This document shows positions 27,565 through 37,098 of a DNA stretch of 64,000 nt, in pieces; the stretch's first letter is position 1, and the number at the start of each line of letters is the position of its first letter. Below the pieces are notes generated by a model. That model saw only the letters and a list, made by a program, of their open reading frames with translations, was not told the DNA's origin and ran no database searches. This DNA is from Microbacterium marinilacus (GTDB lineage Bacteria; Actinomycetota; Actinomycetes; Actinomycetales; Microbacteriaceae). Both the position numbers and the translations under genes were made by a program. The DNA lies in NCBI RefSeq assembly GCF_019753765.1, contig NZ_JAIJZW010000001.1:105127-169126 (forward strand), in the 5' to 3' direction.

Positions 27565-27600
27565 CGGTGGCGTTCCGCGGGGAACCACGGAACGCCACCG
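27565..27600 (-). terminator. 13-bp hairpin between transporter and amidohydrolase genes
   Basis: CGGTGGCGTTCCG (27565-27577) pairs with 27588-27600 across a 10-nt loop. It lies after the stop of the MHS transporter on the minus strand. Confidence 0.75.
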
Positions 27601-27623
27601 GGAGGGTGCTGTGTGTCCGGGTG

Positions 27624-28958
27624 TCAGGCGCGGCTCGGCTGAGCAGACGGCTCGGGCGCGGCGGACGCGTGGCGGCGCACGGCCGCGCGGAGCCCCCACA
27701 CGCCGGCGACCGTGATCAGCAGCAGGCCGGCGTAGAACGCGGCCACGCCCCAGGGGCTGCCGCCCGTCGCGTTCAGGATCCACTGTGCGATCAGCGGCGT
27801 CGACCCGCCGAAGACGGTCGCGCACAGCTGGTACGACAGCGAGATGCCGGAGTAGCGGATGTGCGCGGGGAACGCGGCCGCGAGCTGCGTCGCGAGCAGC
27901 GCGTAGTACGCCGTGCCGCCGATGATCGTGAGATACAGGGTGGCGGCGATCCAGACGGGGTTCGCCGCGCTGATGGCGAGGAAGTACGGCACGACCATCA
28001 CGATGTTCAGCGCGAGGCCGGCCAGCATGACCTGCTCGACGCCGAAGCGCTCGGAGATCCGCGCGGCGATGGGCTGCCAGATGAACTGCACGATGGCCAT
28101 GCCGAGCAGGATGTTCAGCATCAGCTGGCGGTCGATCCCCAGCGATCCCGTGGTCCACGACAGCAGGAACGTGTTGGAGAAGTAGGCGCTGCCGATGCCC
28201 ATGACCGACGCGAACATGCCGAGGGCGACCAGCGCGGGAGCCGTGCGCAGGGCCACCAGCACGGGGGCCTTGGCGACCTCGTCGCGGCTGCGCACCTTCT
28301 CGAAGTCCTGCGACTCCTCGACCTTCAGGCGGATGACGAGGCCGACGACGACGAGGAGCGCCGAGAGCAGAAAGGGCACGCGCCAGCCCCACGTCAGGAA
28401 CTGCTCGTCGGGCAGCAGCCCGACCAGGAGGAAGATCAGGGTGGCGAGGATCGAGCCGGCGGGCGATCCCTGCTGGACCCAGGCGCCGGCGAGGCCCTTC
28501 TTCTCGCTGCGGGCGTTCTCGGTGGACAGCAGCACGGCACCGCCCCATTCGCCGCCGACGGCGAATCCCTGCACGCCGCGGAGGACCACGAGGAGGACCG
28601 GCGCGAGGATGCCGACCTGTGCGTATGTGGGCAGCACGCCGATGAGGGTCGTCGCGGCCCCCATCATGACCAGCGTGATCACGAGGATGTTCTTGCGGCC
28701 GAGCCGGTCACCGAAGTGCCCGAAGACCATCCCGCCGATGGGGCGCATCAGGAAGCCGACCCAGAACGTGGCGAAGGAGGCGAGCAGGGCCGCGCCGGGC
28801 GCGATCTCGGGATAGAACGTCTGGCTGAACACCAGGGCCGCCGCCGTGCCGAAGATGTAGAAGTCGTACCACTCGATGGCTGTGCCGATGAAGGCGCCGA
28901 TCATGGAGCGTCGCTGCCGCAGGGCAGCGGGTGTCGCGGGAGCCTGGGGAGCGCTCAT
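27624..28958 (-). CDS. MFS transporter, MHS (metabolite:H+ symporter) family
   Basis: 444 residues, 12 helices. Signatures: MIGAFIGTAIEWYDFYIFGT at the first helix, FGHFGDRLGRKNILV after helix 2, GFAVGGEWGGAVLLSTENA in helix 5. These mark the ShiA/ProP-like MHS group that imports small acids or zwitterions. It diverges from the LysR gene at 29071, its probable regulator, and precedes an amidohydrolase. Together they look like an uptake-and-hydrolysis unit for an unidentified amide or acid. It is only distantly similar to the MHS protein at 8914. Confidence 0.88.
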   Translation of the reverse strand: MSAPQAPATPAALRQRRSMIGAFIGTAIEWYDFYIFGTAAALVFSQTFYPEIAPGAALLASFATFWVGFLMRPIGGMVFGHFGDRLGRKNILVITLVMMGAATTLIGVLPTYAQVGILAPVLLVVLRGVQGFAVGGEWGGAVLLSTENARSEKKGLAGAWVQQGSPAGSILATLIFLLVGLLPDEQFLTWGWRVPFLLSALLVVVGLVIRLKVEESQDFEKVRSRDEVAKAPVLVALRTAPALVALGMFASVMGIGSAYFSNTFLLSWTTGSLGIDRQLMLNILLGMAIVQFIWQPIAARISERFGVEQVMLAGLALNIVMVVPYFLAISAANPVWIAATLYLTIIGGTAYYALLATQLAAAFPAHIRYSGISLSYQLCATVFGGSTPLIAQWILNATGGSPWGVAAFYAGLLLITVAGVWGLRAAVRRHASAAPEPSAQPSRA

Positions 28959-29058
28959 GGGGGTCCTCTCGGATGGGCGGCGGACGCCGCGGGTGGGGTG
29001 TCATCCATGCTGCGGCGCGGAGGTGATGCGCGTCCAATGCGAAAAACCGTCTTTGCTA

Positions 29059-29064
29059 TACGAT
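29059..29064 (+). promoter_or_regulatory. -10 box TACGAT of a leaderless promoter
   Basis: TACGAT ends six bases before ATG 29071, supporting that start for the LysR gene. Confidence 0.55.
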
Positions 29065-29070
29065 CTGTGC

Positions 29071-29952
29071 ATGTTCTCCCCGCCAGCGCTCGAGGCATTC
29101 GTCGCCGTGCTCGACTCGGGCACCGTGAGCTCCGCCGCTGCGCGGCTGTTCCGGACGCAGCCGACCGTGTCGCGGCAGCTGGCCGCCCTGGAGGCGCAGA
29201 TCGGCGGCGAGCTCTTCCGGCGCTCCAGCGCCGGCATGATGCCGACGCCGCTGGGGGAGCGCCTGGAGCCGCTCGCGCGGGACCTCGTCAAGCGCGCGCG
29301 GCGCGCCACGGACGTGATGTCCGCACTCGCCGCGGGCCAGCGCGACTTCGTCGTGGCGTGCCCCGAGATGACCGGCGTGCTCGTGCTCGCGCCGTTCATC
29401 GCGGAGGGCGGGGCGATCTCCGACGTCGTCTCCGCGCCGCCGGACGAGGTGTACGACAGGCTGCGTCTGGGGGCCGACTTCGCGGTGAACACGAGCCCGC
29501 CTCCCCGAGGCCTGCAGGGCATGCGTCTCGCGGCGGTCACCGTGAAGTGCGAGGTGCCGTCGGGCGATCCGTTCGCGACCAGCACCGAGGTCGAGCTCTC
29601 GGACCTCCTGGCGCGGCCCTTCTTCATCCCGGGCCTCGGGTCGGCCGTGTGGCGGGCCGTCCAGCACTCCGCCGAGACGGCGGGGCTGTCGCTCGAGCTG
29701 GCGACCCGCACGGCCAACGCCCCGGTGGCGCAGGCGAGGGCCGCGGCGGGCGATGGGCCGGCGGTCGTGATCGAGCCCCCGACGTTCGGGCTCGTCCATC
29801 GTCCGCTGGTGCACGAGGGACAGGTGCTGACCTGCACGCTCTACGCGGCGTGGGAGCGCGGCCACTACGCGCGGGACGACATCGCGCGGGCGGCCCGCGA
29901 CGTGGCGGACTTCCTCGGCGCCCACAGCGCCGACTTCGACGTCGTCGCGTGA
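29071..29952 (+). CDS. LysR family transcriptional regulator
   Basis: 293 residues. The winged helix-turn-helix covers residues 1-60 (LEAFVAVLDSGTVSSAAARL then FRTQPTVSRQLAALEAQIGG). A periplasmic-binding-like effector domain follows, starting near residue 90. It is divergent from the MHS transporter with a 112-bp shared promoter region, the standard LysR layout, so it probably controls that transporter and the amidohydrolase. The effector is unknown. Confidence 0.88.
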   Translation: MFSPPALEAFVAVLDSGTVSSAAARLFRTQPTVSRQLAALEAQIGGELFRRSSAGMMPTPLGERLEPLARDLVKRARRATDVMSALAAGQRDFVVACPEMTGVLVLAPFIAEGGAISDVVSAPPDEVYDRLRLGADFAVNTSPPPRGLQGMRLAAVTVKCEVPSGDPFATSTEVELSDLLARPFFIPGLGSAVWRAVQHSAETAGLSLELATRTANAPVAQARAAAGDGPAVVIEPPTFGLVHRPLVHEGQVLTCTLYAAWERGHYARDDIARAARDVADFLGAHSADFDVVA

Positions 29953-30040
29953 GCGCCCGTTCCCCGAGGAGTCGTCACCGACGAGGCCTCCGGGAGCCGG
30001 GGCATCCGGGCCGGCGCCCGCGTCGTCCGCTGCGTCGCGC

Positions 30041-32839
30041 TCAGCCTTCGGCGAGGGCGCGCGCCTCGGCGGCCTCGGCGGTGCGGCCGAGGCCCTCCAG
30101 CACGTCGCCCAGCTCGAGGGCGGCGACCTGACGGAGCGGAGGGATCTCGGCGGCGTGCTCCAGCACCGAGCGGTACACCGGCACCGCGTCGGTCGCGCGC
30201 TGCGCACCGGCGAGCACCCGGGCGGCGAGCAGCTCGGAGCCGCCCGCCGAGCCGAGGTCGCCCAGGGCGGCGAACCCGTCCGCCGCGGTGAGCGCCGCCG
30301 CGACCGCCTCGTCGGTGCGCTCGAGCGTCGCCAGAGCGCGGGCGCGGGAGTCCGTCACGTCCGCGAGCAGCCAGGTGGCCTCGTGCTCGCGCGCGACGGC
30401 CTCCACCTCGTCGAAGAGCACGAACGCCCGATCATCACGGCGGCCGGCATACGCCTGTCCGAGGCTGTGCAGCACCGAGGTGACGGCGCCGGGCGCGTCC
30501 GGGTGCCGTCGAACGATCTCCGCCGCGTTCTCGAGGAGCGCGATCGCGTCGTCCTCCTCTCCGAACCGCGCGAGGATCTTCGCCTGCTCGTTGAGCGCCA
30601 CGGCCTGGTCTGCGCCCTGCTCCGCGGACTCGTACAGCTCCGCCGCGTATCCGTAGGCGCCGACGGCCTGGCCGAACTCTCCGGATGAGGCGAGGGCCTG
30701 TGCGAGGGTCGTGGCGGTCAGCCCGCGCGATCCGGCGGGCACGTCCGACTGCTCCTCCCGCTGCAGGACGTCGCTCAGCAGCTCGGCGGCCTCGGCGGCG
30801 TCTCCCGCGGAGAGCATGGCACGCCCCAGCCGGAAGTCGACGCCTGTCGCGTCCCCGCCGTCCTGCGTGACGATGCGTGCGGCGAGCCGGTAGCGGGAGA
30901 CCGCCCGGTCGGCTTCGCCCGCGTCCTCCCACAGTGCTCCGGCGAGCAGGTGCGACGGGGCGAGGGCGCTCGTCGCGCCGAGGTCGGCCAGAATCCGGCA
31001 CGCTTCGTCGGCGTCGGCCGCACCGGCGGCGAAGTCGCCCTGGCCACCTCGGATGCGCGCCCGCACCTCGAGCGCGCGGGCGCGGTGCCCGGGGCTCACG
31101 TCGTCCTGCGAGAGCAGGCCGTCGACGACGCCGGCGGCCGCGTCCGGTCCGTCCTTCTCGAGCAGCGCGGCGACGGCGAAGAGCGTCGTGGTGTTGACCA
31201 TGCGCGCGTCGCCGTCGGCGGAGAACTCCCGGGCGGCTCGCTCGGCGAGGTCGAGCGCGGCGTCCGCCTCCTGCGCGCGCAGGTGCAGCGCCGCGCGGCT
31301 CAGGGCGAGGTCGCCGCGCGACCAGGCGGGCAGGGCGTCACCGGTCGCGAGCTCTCGGTCTAGCGTGGCGACGTCCTCCGCGTCGTCGGCGCCGAAGGTG
31401 GCGAGGCCGGCCCGTGTCTCGAGGTCGGCCTGCGCGTCGAGGCCGGCGCTGCGCAGCTCGGCGCCGCGCTCGGGCAGCAGGTCGCGCGCCTCGTCGGCCT
31501 TGCCGCGTGCGACGAGGAGACCGATCTGCAGCGACAGCAGCTGCGCGCGCCGGGCGGGGTCGTCGATCTCCAGTGCGTGGGGGAGCGCCTCGAGGGTCTC
31601 CTGCTCGGCGCCGTACTGCCCGAAGCTCATCGCCCGGTGCGCCCACTCGGCCGGATCGGTCGGCGCGGGGGCCGCGGACGGCGCGGCGAAGGCGTCGGAG
31701 CGGATCGGCACGTCGTAGCGCGCCTGGGCGAGCCCGCGAAGGTGCTCCAGGCGCTGCGCGTGCGCGCCACCGCCGTCGCGCGCGTCGAAGTCGGCGCCGA
31801 TGCGCTCGGCGGCGGCCCATGCGGCCGCCGCGAGCTCGGCGGCCGACCAGGCGCCGTCGTGGTCGCCGAAGAAGCCCCGCAGGGCCGTCGCGTCGGCCCC
31901 GCGCACCGGAGTGGAGCCGTGGCCGGCCTCCGTCACCCGGTCGAGGGCGAACGCGAAGGCCGAGAGCGCCGCGAAGTGGGCGTCGACGTTGAGCCCGTCG
32001 TGGGTGAGCCACGGCAGGTGCCGCTCGACGAGCGCGAGCGCTCGGGCCTCGTTGCCGGTGACGGCGCAGAAGACGACGTTGTTCGCGACGATGGCGAGGT
32101 TGTCGGCGTTGTCCTTGGCGAGGCGGTAGCTGCGCAGGTGGGCCGACTTCGCCTCGTCGTGCCGCCCCGCGCGGAGGTAGCTCAGCAGCACCCGGGAGAG
32201 CGCGTGCTCCGGCTCCTCGCCGCACGAGAAGCCGCCCTCGAGCATCTCCTCGACGAGGCGGATCGCCTCGTCGTCCCGGTCGGTGTCCACGAAGAACCCG
32301 GCGACCTGGCTGCGGCTGCAGGCGTCGCAGTGGCTGTAGTCGTCACGGGGCGTCGCCTCGAGCTGCACGCGCAGCCGCTCGGCGTCCTCCATGCGGCCGG
32401 CCTCCCACGCGTCCTCGAAGCGTGCGGTCAGCACGCCGCTCAGTCCCAGGCCGGCCTTGCGGTAGTGATCCTCCATGTCGTCGAGGACGGCGGCGATCTG
32501 GTCCTGCGAGAACGCCGGCGACGAGCGCAGGGCCGACGCCATCCACTTGAACTGCCACATCAGGTCGGCGCCGCCGTTGCCGATGTCGAGGGGGAAACGG
32601 GCGGGGTCGGCGTCGTGCCGGGCGAGGCACCACGCGAACGAGTTCAGCATGACGTCGGTGACGCCGCCCATGTTCGCCGACGCCGTCTGCCGCATGCGGG
32701 CCTGATACTCCAGGCGGTCGTCGCCGATCTCCTGGGCGAGCGTCACGGCCTCGGCCACGAGGGCCTGCTCCTGAGGGCCCCACGGCGTGCGGTCGATCTC
32801 TTCCAGGAGCTGGGCGAACTGCTTCTTCGGGCGGGCCAT
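30041..32839 (-). CDS. Large tetratricopeptide-repeat protein paired with HSP90 gene
   Basis: 932 residues, soluble, Ala/Asp/Glu-rich and alpha-helical throughout. TPR-like helix pairs recur from about residue 40 to the end, for example LALERHLPW-type and AVALNEQAKILARFGEEDDA. An unusual Cys cluster, SHCDACSRS, lies near residue 166 and might bind metal. It starts 109 bp after the HSP90-family gene on the same strand, so the two are likely co-expressed. TPR proteins are the standard partners of eukaryotic HSP90, which makes a co-chaperone or client adaptor role an attractive but unproven reading. ATG 32839 has GAGGA upstream. Confidence 0.8.
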   Translation of the reverse strand: MARPKKQFAQLLEEIDRTPWGPQEQALVAEAVTLAQEIGDDRLEYQARMRQTASANMGGVTDVMLNSFAWCLARHDADPARFPLDIGNGGADLMWQFKWMASALRSSPAFSQDQIAAVLDDMEDHYRKAGLGLSGVLTARFEDAWEAGRMEDAERLRVQLEATPRDDYSHCDACSRSQVAGFFVDTDRDDEAIRLVEEMLEGGFSCGEEPEHALSRVLLSYLRAGRHDEAKSAHLRSYRLAKDNADNLAIVANNVVFCAVTGNEARALALVERHLPWLTHDGLNVDAHFAALSAFAFALDRVTEAGHGSTPVRGADATALRGFFGDHDGAWSAAELAAAAWAAAERIGADFDARDGGGAHAQRLEHLRGLAQARYDVPIRSDAFAAPSAAPAPTDPAEWAHRAMSFGQYGAEQETLEALPHALEIDDPARRAQLLSLQIGLLVARGKADEARDLLPERGAELRSAGLDAQADLETRAGLATFGADDAEDVATLDRELATGDALPAWSRGDLALSRAALHLRAQEADAALDLAERAAREFSADGDARMVNTTTLFAVAALLEKDGPDAAAGVVDGLLSQDDVSPGHRARALEVRARIRGGQGDFAAGAADADEACRILADLGATSALAPSHLLAGALWEDAGEADRAVSRYRLAARIVTQDGGDATGVDFRLGRAMLSAGDAAEAAELLSDVLQREEQSDVPAGSRGLTATTLAQALASSGEFGQAVGAYGYAAELYESAEQGADQAVALNEQAKILARFGEEDDAIALLENAAEIVRRHPDAPGAVTSVLHSLGQAYAGRRDDRAFVLFDEVEAVAREHEATWLLADVTDSRARALATLERTDEAVAAALTAADGFAALGDLGSAGGSELLAARVLAGAQRATDAVPVYRSVLEHAAEIPPLRQVAALELGDVLEGLGRTAEAAEARALAEG

Positions 32840-32948
32840 GGGAAGTCCTCGAGGGTCGGGCGACGGCTGTCGGGTGATCGGCGTCGGGCGGTCGTGTCGG
32901 GTGGCGGGAGTCGGGCGGTGGCGCGTGGCGTCGGCGGCCGGGTCTGTC

Positions 32949-34790
32949 TCAGCGGGGCTCGTCGACGGTGTCGACGTCGAGACCGGCCGAGAGCGACACG
33001 AGGTCGGCGAGGGCGGTGGTCATGAGCGTCCGGTCGGCGTCGGTGAGCGGGTGATGCCCGGCGAGCAGCGCCTGGATGTACAGGAGCTGGACGGTGCGTG
33101 CGAAGACCGCCTCGTCGCGGACGCCGGTGAGGGCCCGGACGACGCGGTTCGACCAGTTCAGGCAGAGCCGGGCGCCGGGCTCCTCGTCCCCCGAGTCCGC
33201 GCCGAGGGTGTCGTCGATGCGGTCGAGCACGCCTCCCCACAGCGACCCGGTGATGCCCTTCGTGCGGCTGCGGTCCATCGCGCGCAGCACGTCGGGGTCC
33301 ACGACGTAGAGCGATGCCAGGTGGTCGCGGCCCATCGTGCGCACGACCACCGAGCACCCGGACGCCGAGAGCACGCCGCCCGCCCGATCCTCGAGCGCGA
33401 TCGCGGCGGCGCGGTCGTCCAGCGGCGGGGGATCCAGGCGGTCCAGCTCGCCGACGACGTCGACCCGCTCGACGGTGACCTGGGGGTAGAGCTCTGGAAG
33501 CATCCGGATCAGGTCGACGTCGAACAGGTAGCCGCCGTTGACCAGGACCTCCGAGGCGGGGGAGATGCCGGCGACCTGGCGGAACTCGTCGACGGTCTCG
33601 GCGTAGCGCACGTGCGGATAGCGCTCGACGAGGTCTCCGATGCGCAGCGTCCCGTGCGTCGTCTCCACGCTCAGCCAACGGGTGATGAAGCGGGCGAGCT
33701 CCTCGTCGTGCCGTACGAGCGACTTCAGGCCCACCTCGTGGATCGCCACGAACTGGGCGAGACGGTGCGGCTCACGCAGCCCGAGCTCCAGCACCCAGCG
33801 GCGGATGCCGGCGCCGAGCTGCTCGCGCACGCGCTCGAGCGCGACGTCCTCGACGAGGGACTCCCGGCTCGCGGTCGGGGCGAGGCCCGTCGAGTCGATC
33901 ACGGCGCGGACGAAGAACGCCCAGTCGGGCAGCACCTCGTCGGCGCGTTCCGACAGCAGCATCCGCCCGAGGTACATCCGCGTGGCCTGTCGGCTGCCCG
34001 GGGGCGGCGCGAAGGGGAGCACGTACGCGAGGCCCCGCGTCCCGGTCGCGGGCTCGGCGAGCTCGATCACGTCCAGGGGCGCCGCGCCGAGCAGGTCTCG
34101 GCCGTATCGGACCGCGGCGTCGGGGTCGGCGCGGCTGTCGAGGAACGGAGCGGGGCGCGTGAGGTCGACGTCGCCGCCGGGCGCCTCCAGCACGACCCGC
34201 ACCGGCAGGAACTCCCCGAACGTCTCGGCCAGCTCGCGGACCGCCGCCGGGCGCAGGAGGTCGTCCTGGTCGAACCGCGGCGCGAGATGAACGCTCGTGC
34301 CGACGGGCAGGTCGTCGTCGAGCTCCGCGACGCGGAAGGTGCCGTCGGCGCTGCCGGTCCATTCCACGGCCGGGCCCCCGCGAGCGCTGCGCGAGCGGAT
34401 CACGATGGTGTCGGCGACCATGAAGCAGCTGAGCAGTCCGATGCCGAACTGTCCGAGGTAGTCGCTGCGGGGCAGATCGAAGATGTCGCGCTTGGAGCTC
34501 CGGCCCACCGTCGCGAGCAGCTCCGCGACCTCGGCCGCGGTGAGCCCGACGCCGTCGTCGCGCAGGACGAACTCGCCGGCGCCGTCGGTCAGCGGCGAGA
34601 TGCGGATCGTGCCGCCTCCGCCGTCGACCTCGCCGCGCGCCGTGATGGCGTCGCGCGCGTTCTGCAGCAGCTCGCGGAGGTACACCCGCGGGCTCGAATA
34701 GATGTGCCGGCTCAGCAGGTCCACCACGCCTCGGAGGTCGACCTGGAACTGCTGGACGTCGCCGCTCACGTCACCCTCCCTCGACGACAC
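32949..34790 (-). CDS. HSP90 family protein (HtpG-like chaperone ATPase)
   Basis: 613 residues, near HtpG length. The GHKL ATP-site motifs are all visible: YLRELLQNARDAI (Asn/Asp, near residue 38), LRDDGVGLT, DYLGQFGIGLLSCFMVAD near residue 110, and GTSVHL. The middle domain carries ASRESLVEDVALERV, matching the conserved R-E catalytic loop region. The C-terminal dimer domain is more divergent than in classical HtpG. This is the actinobacterial HSP90-like branch that travels with a TPR gene, as it does here. Clients are unknown. Confidence 0.88.
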   Translation of the reverse strand: MSSREGDVSGDVQQFQVDLRGVVDLLSRHIYSSPRVYLRELLQNARDAITARGEVDGGGGTIRISPLTDGAGEFVLRDDGVGLTAAEVAELLATVGRSSKRDIFDLPRSDYLGQFGIGLLSCFMVADTIVIRSRSARGGPAVEWTGSADGTFRVAELDDDLPVGTSVHLAPRFDQDDLLRPAAVRELAETFGEFLPVRVVLEAPGGDVDLTRPAPFLDSRADPDAAVRYGRDLLGAAPLDVIELAEPATGTRGLAYVLPFAPPPGSRQATRMYLGRMLLSERADEVLPDWAFFVRAVIDSTGLAPTASRESLVEDVALERVREQLGAGIRRWVLELGLREPHRLAQFVAIHEVGLKSLVRHDEELARFITRWLSVETTHGTLRIGDLVERYPHVRYAETVDEFRQVAGISPASEVLVNGGYLFDVDLIRMLPELYPQVTVERVDVVGELDRLDPPPLDDRAAAIALEDRAGGVLSASGCSVVVRTMGRDHLASLYVVDPDVLRAMDRSRTKGITGSLWGGVLDRIDDTLGADSGDEEPGARLCLNWSNRVVRALTGVRDEAVFARTVQLLYIQALLAGHHPLTDADRTLMTTALADLVSLSAGLDVDTVDEPR

Positions 34791-34918
34791 ACGAGCCTAT
34801 ACAAAGACACGTGCCGCGGGCGGCCGATCCCCGTGGTGGCGCCGGATGCGGGGCGGCGAGCAGGGCGAGACGCCCGCCCCGGGACGTCGCCCGGTTCGGC
34901 GGACGTGCCCATATGCCC

Positions 34919-34924
34919 TACACT
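34919..34924 (+). promoter_or_regulatory. Probable -10 TACACT for tRNA-Trp/secE
   Basis: TACACT lies about 80 bases before tRNA-Trp. The region 34791-35003 has no ORF of its own. Confidence 0.35.
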
Positions 34925-35003
34925 GGAGCAGCAGTTGTCTGCATTCTTTTGCCATGCCTGGAGGGGTGGTGTCGGATGCGGATCCCGGGATCGCAAGGTC
35001 TCT

Positions 35004-35076
<73 letters not shown>

Positions 35077-35111
35077 CGCGTCAGCGTCAGCTGACTCACG
35101 AAAGGCAGTCA

Positions 35112-35372
35112 ATGGTCCAGGACGCAGCGAGCGGCGATTACGTCGCGGCAGGGACGACCGGCGAGAAGAAGCCGAACTTCTTCGCGCGGATCGTGATCTT
35201 CTTCCGCCAGGTCATCGCCGAGCTCCGCAAGGTCGTCACCCCGACCCGTTCGGAGCTGCTGAAGTTCACCGCCGTCGTGCTCGGCTTCGTCGTCGTCATG
35301 ATGGGGATCGTCTACGGCCTCGACTATGTCTTCTCGTGGGTCGCGACGGTCGTCTTCGGAGTGCCGGCCTGA
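35112..35372 (+). CDS. secE: Preprotein translocase subunit SecE
   Basis: 86 residues from ATG 35112, preceded by GAAAGGCAG. A soluble amphipathic start (FFARIVIFFRQVIAELRKVV then TPTR, the conserved SecE motif) is followed by one membrane helix, FTAVVLGFVVVMMGIVYGLD. Single-helix SecE is normal in actinobacteria. It joins SecY and SecG in the Sec channel. tRNA-Trp lies upstream and nusG downstream. Confidence 0.95.
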   Translation: MVQDAASGDYVAAGTTGEKKPNFFARIVIFFRQVIAELRKVVTPTRSELLKFTAVVLGFVVVMMGIVYGLDYVFSWVATVVFGVPA

Positions 35373-35453
35373 TCGACTGATGCACCGCCCGCTCGTCGGG
35401 CTCGCGGATGAGCGCACGCGCATCCGCCGCGTGAACGGAAGAGAAGAACGCCA

Positions 35454-36476
35454 GTGTCTGAAAAGCATGTCGACGACGCCGACTGGGCGCCGGCAGCCGA
35501 GCAGTCGAGCGAGGAAGACGAGGCCCAGGAGGGCAACGTCCTCTCCGCCGAGTCCCACGCCAGCGATGCCGCCGAGCATGCCGCGATGCACGTCGACGGC
35601 GGGGACGGCGCGGCAGACGCGAGCGACGACGAAGACATCGAGATCGACGACCCGGAGGCCGACGCGATCGTGAACGACGCACTGAACATCGACGAGGCGG
35701 ACGAGGTCGAGGCCGCCGCAGAGGTGCTGAACGACTCCGCCGCCGAGGAGCAGGCGGAGGCCCAGGCCGCAGCGGCCGAGGAGATCCCGCCCTATGACGG
35801 CCCGGACGTGAACGGCGACGAGCACGCGGAGGCCGACGCCGAGACCGACGAGGACCCGTACGAGGCGTTCCGTCAGGAGCTGCGCTCGCTCGAGGGCAAG
35901 TGGTACGTCATCCACTCGTACGCGGGCTTCGAGCGCAAGGTGAAGGCCAACATCGAGCAGCGCAAGTCGACGCTCGAGGTCGAGGACGACATCTACCAGG
36001 TCGAGGTCCCGATGGAGGACGTCGTCGAGATCAAGAACGGCCAGCGCAAGATGGTCACTCGCGTGCGCATCCCCGGCTACGTGCTGGTGCGCATGGAGCT
36101 CAACGAGGACACCTGGTCCGTCGTCCGCCACACGCCGGGCGTGACCGGCTTCGTGGGCAACGCCCACAACCCGACGCCGCTGCGCTTCGAAGAGGCGTTC
36201 AACATGCTCAAGCCGCTGGTCGAGGTCAAGGAGGCGCAGGCTCAGGCGAAGAGCGGCACCCCCAAGGGCCAGGCCGCGACGCCGCGCGTCATCCCCGCCG
36301 AGGTCGACTTCGAGGCCGGCGAGACGATCACGATCAAGGAGGGTTCGTTCGCGGGTCTTCCCGGCACGATCAGCGAGATCAAGCCGGAGAGCGGCAAGCT
36401 CACGGTGCTCGTGTCGCTGTTCGAGCGCGAGACCCCGGTCGAGCTCAGCTTCGACCAGGTCACCAAGATGGTCTGA
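35454..36476 (+). CDS. nusG: Transcription termination/antitermination protein NusG
   Basis: 340 residues, long for NusG because of a 140-residue acidic, probably disordered N-terminal extension (runs such as [20 protein letters not shown]), common in actinobacteria. The NGN domain starts at [20 protein letters not shown]. The C-terminal KOW domain is [20 protein letters not shown]. It binds the RNA polymerase clamp and links it to the ribosome or Rho. The GTG start at 35454 follows GAAGAGAAG. The acidic extension may tune nucleic-acid or partner binding. Confidence 0.95.
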   Translation: MSEKHVDDADWAPAAEQSSEEDEAQEGNVLSAESHASDAAEHAAMHVDGGDGAADASDDEDIEIDDPEADAIVNDALNIDEADEVEAAAEVLNDSAAEEQAEAQAAAAEEIPPYDGPDVNGDEHAEADAETDEDPYEAFRQELRSLEGKWYVIHSYAGFERKVKANIEQRKSTLEVEDDIYQVEVPMEDVVEIKNGQRKMVTRVRIPGYVLVRMELNEDTWSVVRHTPGVTGFVGNAHNPTPLRFEEAFNMLKPLVEVKEAQAQAKSGTPKGQAATPRVIPAEVDFEAGETITIKEGSFAGLPGTISEIKPESGKLTVLVSLFERETPVELSFDQVTKMV

Positions 36477-36492
36477 CCTCCTCAGGAGGTAC

Positions 36493-36534
36493 GACGGAGA
36501 GCCTGGCCCCTCGGGGTCGGGCTCTCCGTCTTCT
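36493..36534 (+). terminator. Terminator after nusG
   Basis: GACGGAGAGCC (36493-36503) pairs with 36520-36530 (11 bp) around an inner CCCC/GGGG hairpin, followed by TTCTCT. It separates secE-nusG from rplKA. Confidence 0.8.
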
Positions 36535-36538
36535 CTGC

Positions 36539-36544
36539 TAGAAT
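36539..36544 (+). promoter_or_regulatory. Promoter -10 TAGAAT for rplK-rplA
   Basis: A good -10 box five bases beyond the nusG terminator. It would give rplKA an independent transcript with a leader of about 100 bases, long enough for L1 feedback control. Confidence 0.55.
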
Positions 36545-36652
36545 CGCTTGGTTCGCGCCCTGTCTGCGCGGACGTCCCACACCGCTCGTCAGGGTCATCC
36601 TGCGTGCGGGAGAGCGGATGCAACCGGCATCCGTTCGTCGAAAGGAATCGAA

Positions 36653-37084
36653 ATGGCACCCAAGAAGAAGGTGACGGGGCTCATCAAGCTCCAGATCCAG
36701 GCCGGCGCCGCCAACCCCGCGCCGCCCATCGGCCCCGCGCTCGGTCAGCACGGCGTCAACATCATGGAGTTCTGCAAGGCGTACAACGCGGCGACCGAGT
36801 CGCAGCGCGGCAACGTCATCCCCGTGGAGATCACCGTCTACGAGGACCGCAGCTTCACGTTCATCCTGAAGACCCCGCCGGCCGCCGAGCTGATCAAGAA
36901 GGCAGCGGGCGTCGCGAAGGGCTCGTCCACGCCGCACACGGTCAAGGTCGCCAAGCTCACCAAGGAGCAGGTCGCCGAGATCGCCAAGACGAAGCAGCCC
37001 GACCTGAACGCGAACGACATCGAGGCCGCCTCGAAGATCATCGCCGGCACCGCCCGCTCCATGGGCATCACGGTCGAGGACTGA
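36653..37084 (+). CDS. rplK: 50S ribosomal protein L11
   Basis: 143 residues. The N-terminus [20 protein letters not shown] and the proline-rich [20 protein letters not shown] are diagnostic. The C-terminal RNA-binding domain ends [16 protein letters not shown]11 forms the GTPase-associated stalk base where EF-G and, in many bacteria, RelA act. Start ATG 36653 follows AAAGGAA. Confidence 0.98.
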   Translation: MAPKKKVTGLIKLQIQAGAANPAPPIGPALGQHGVNIMEFCKAYNAATESQRGNVIPVEITVYEDRSFTFILKTPPAAELIKKAAGVAKGSSTPHTVKVAKLTKEQVAEIAKTKQPDLNANDIEAASKIIAGTARSMGITVED

Positions 37085-37098
37085 GGGGGATAACGATC

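Noticed and set aside
36476..36490. ACCTCC-TCA-GGAGGT palindrome just after the nusG stop, looking like a sequestered ribosome-binding site
   Set aside because: No ORF starts within reach, and a stronger terminator follows at once. It is probably part of the nusG 3' end.
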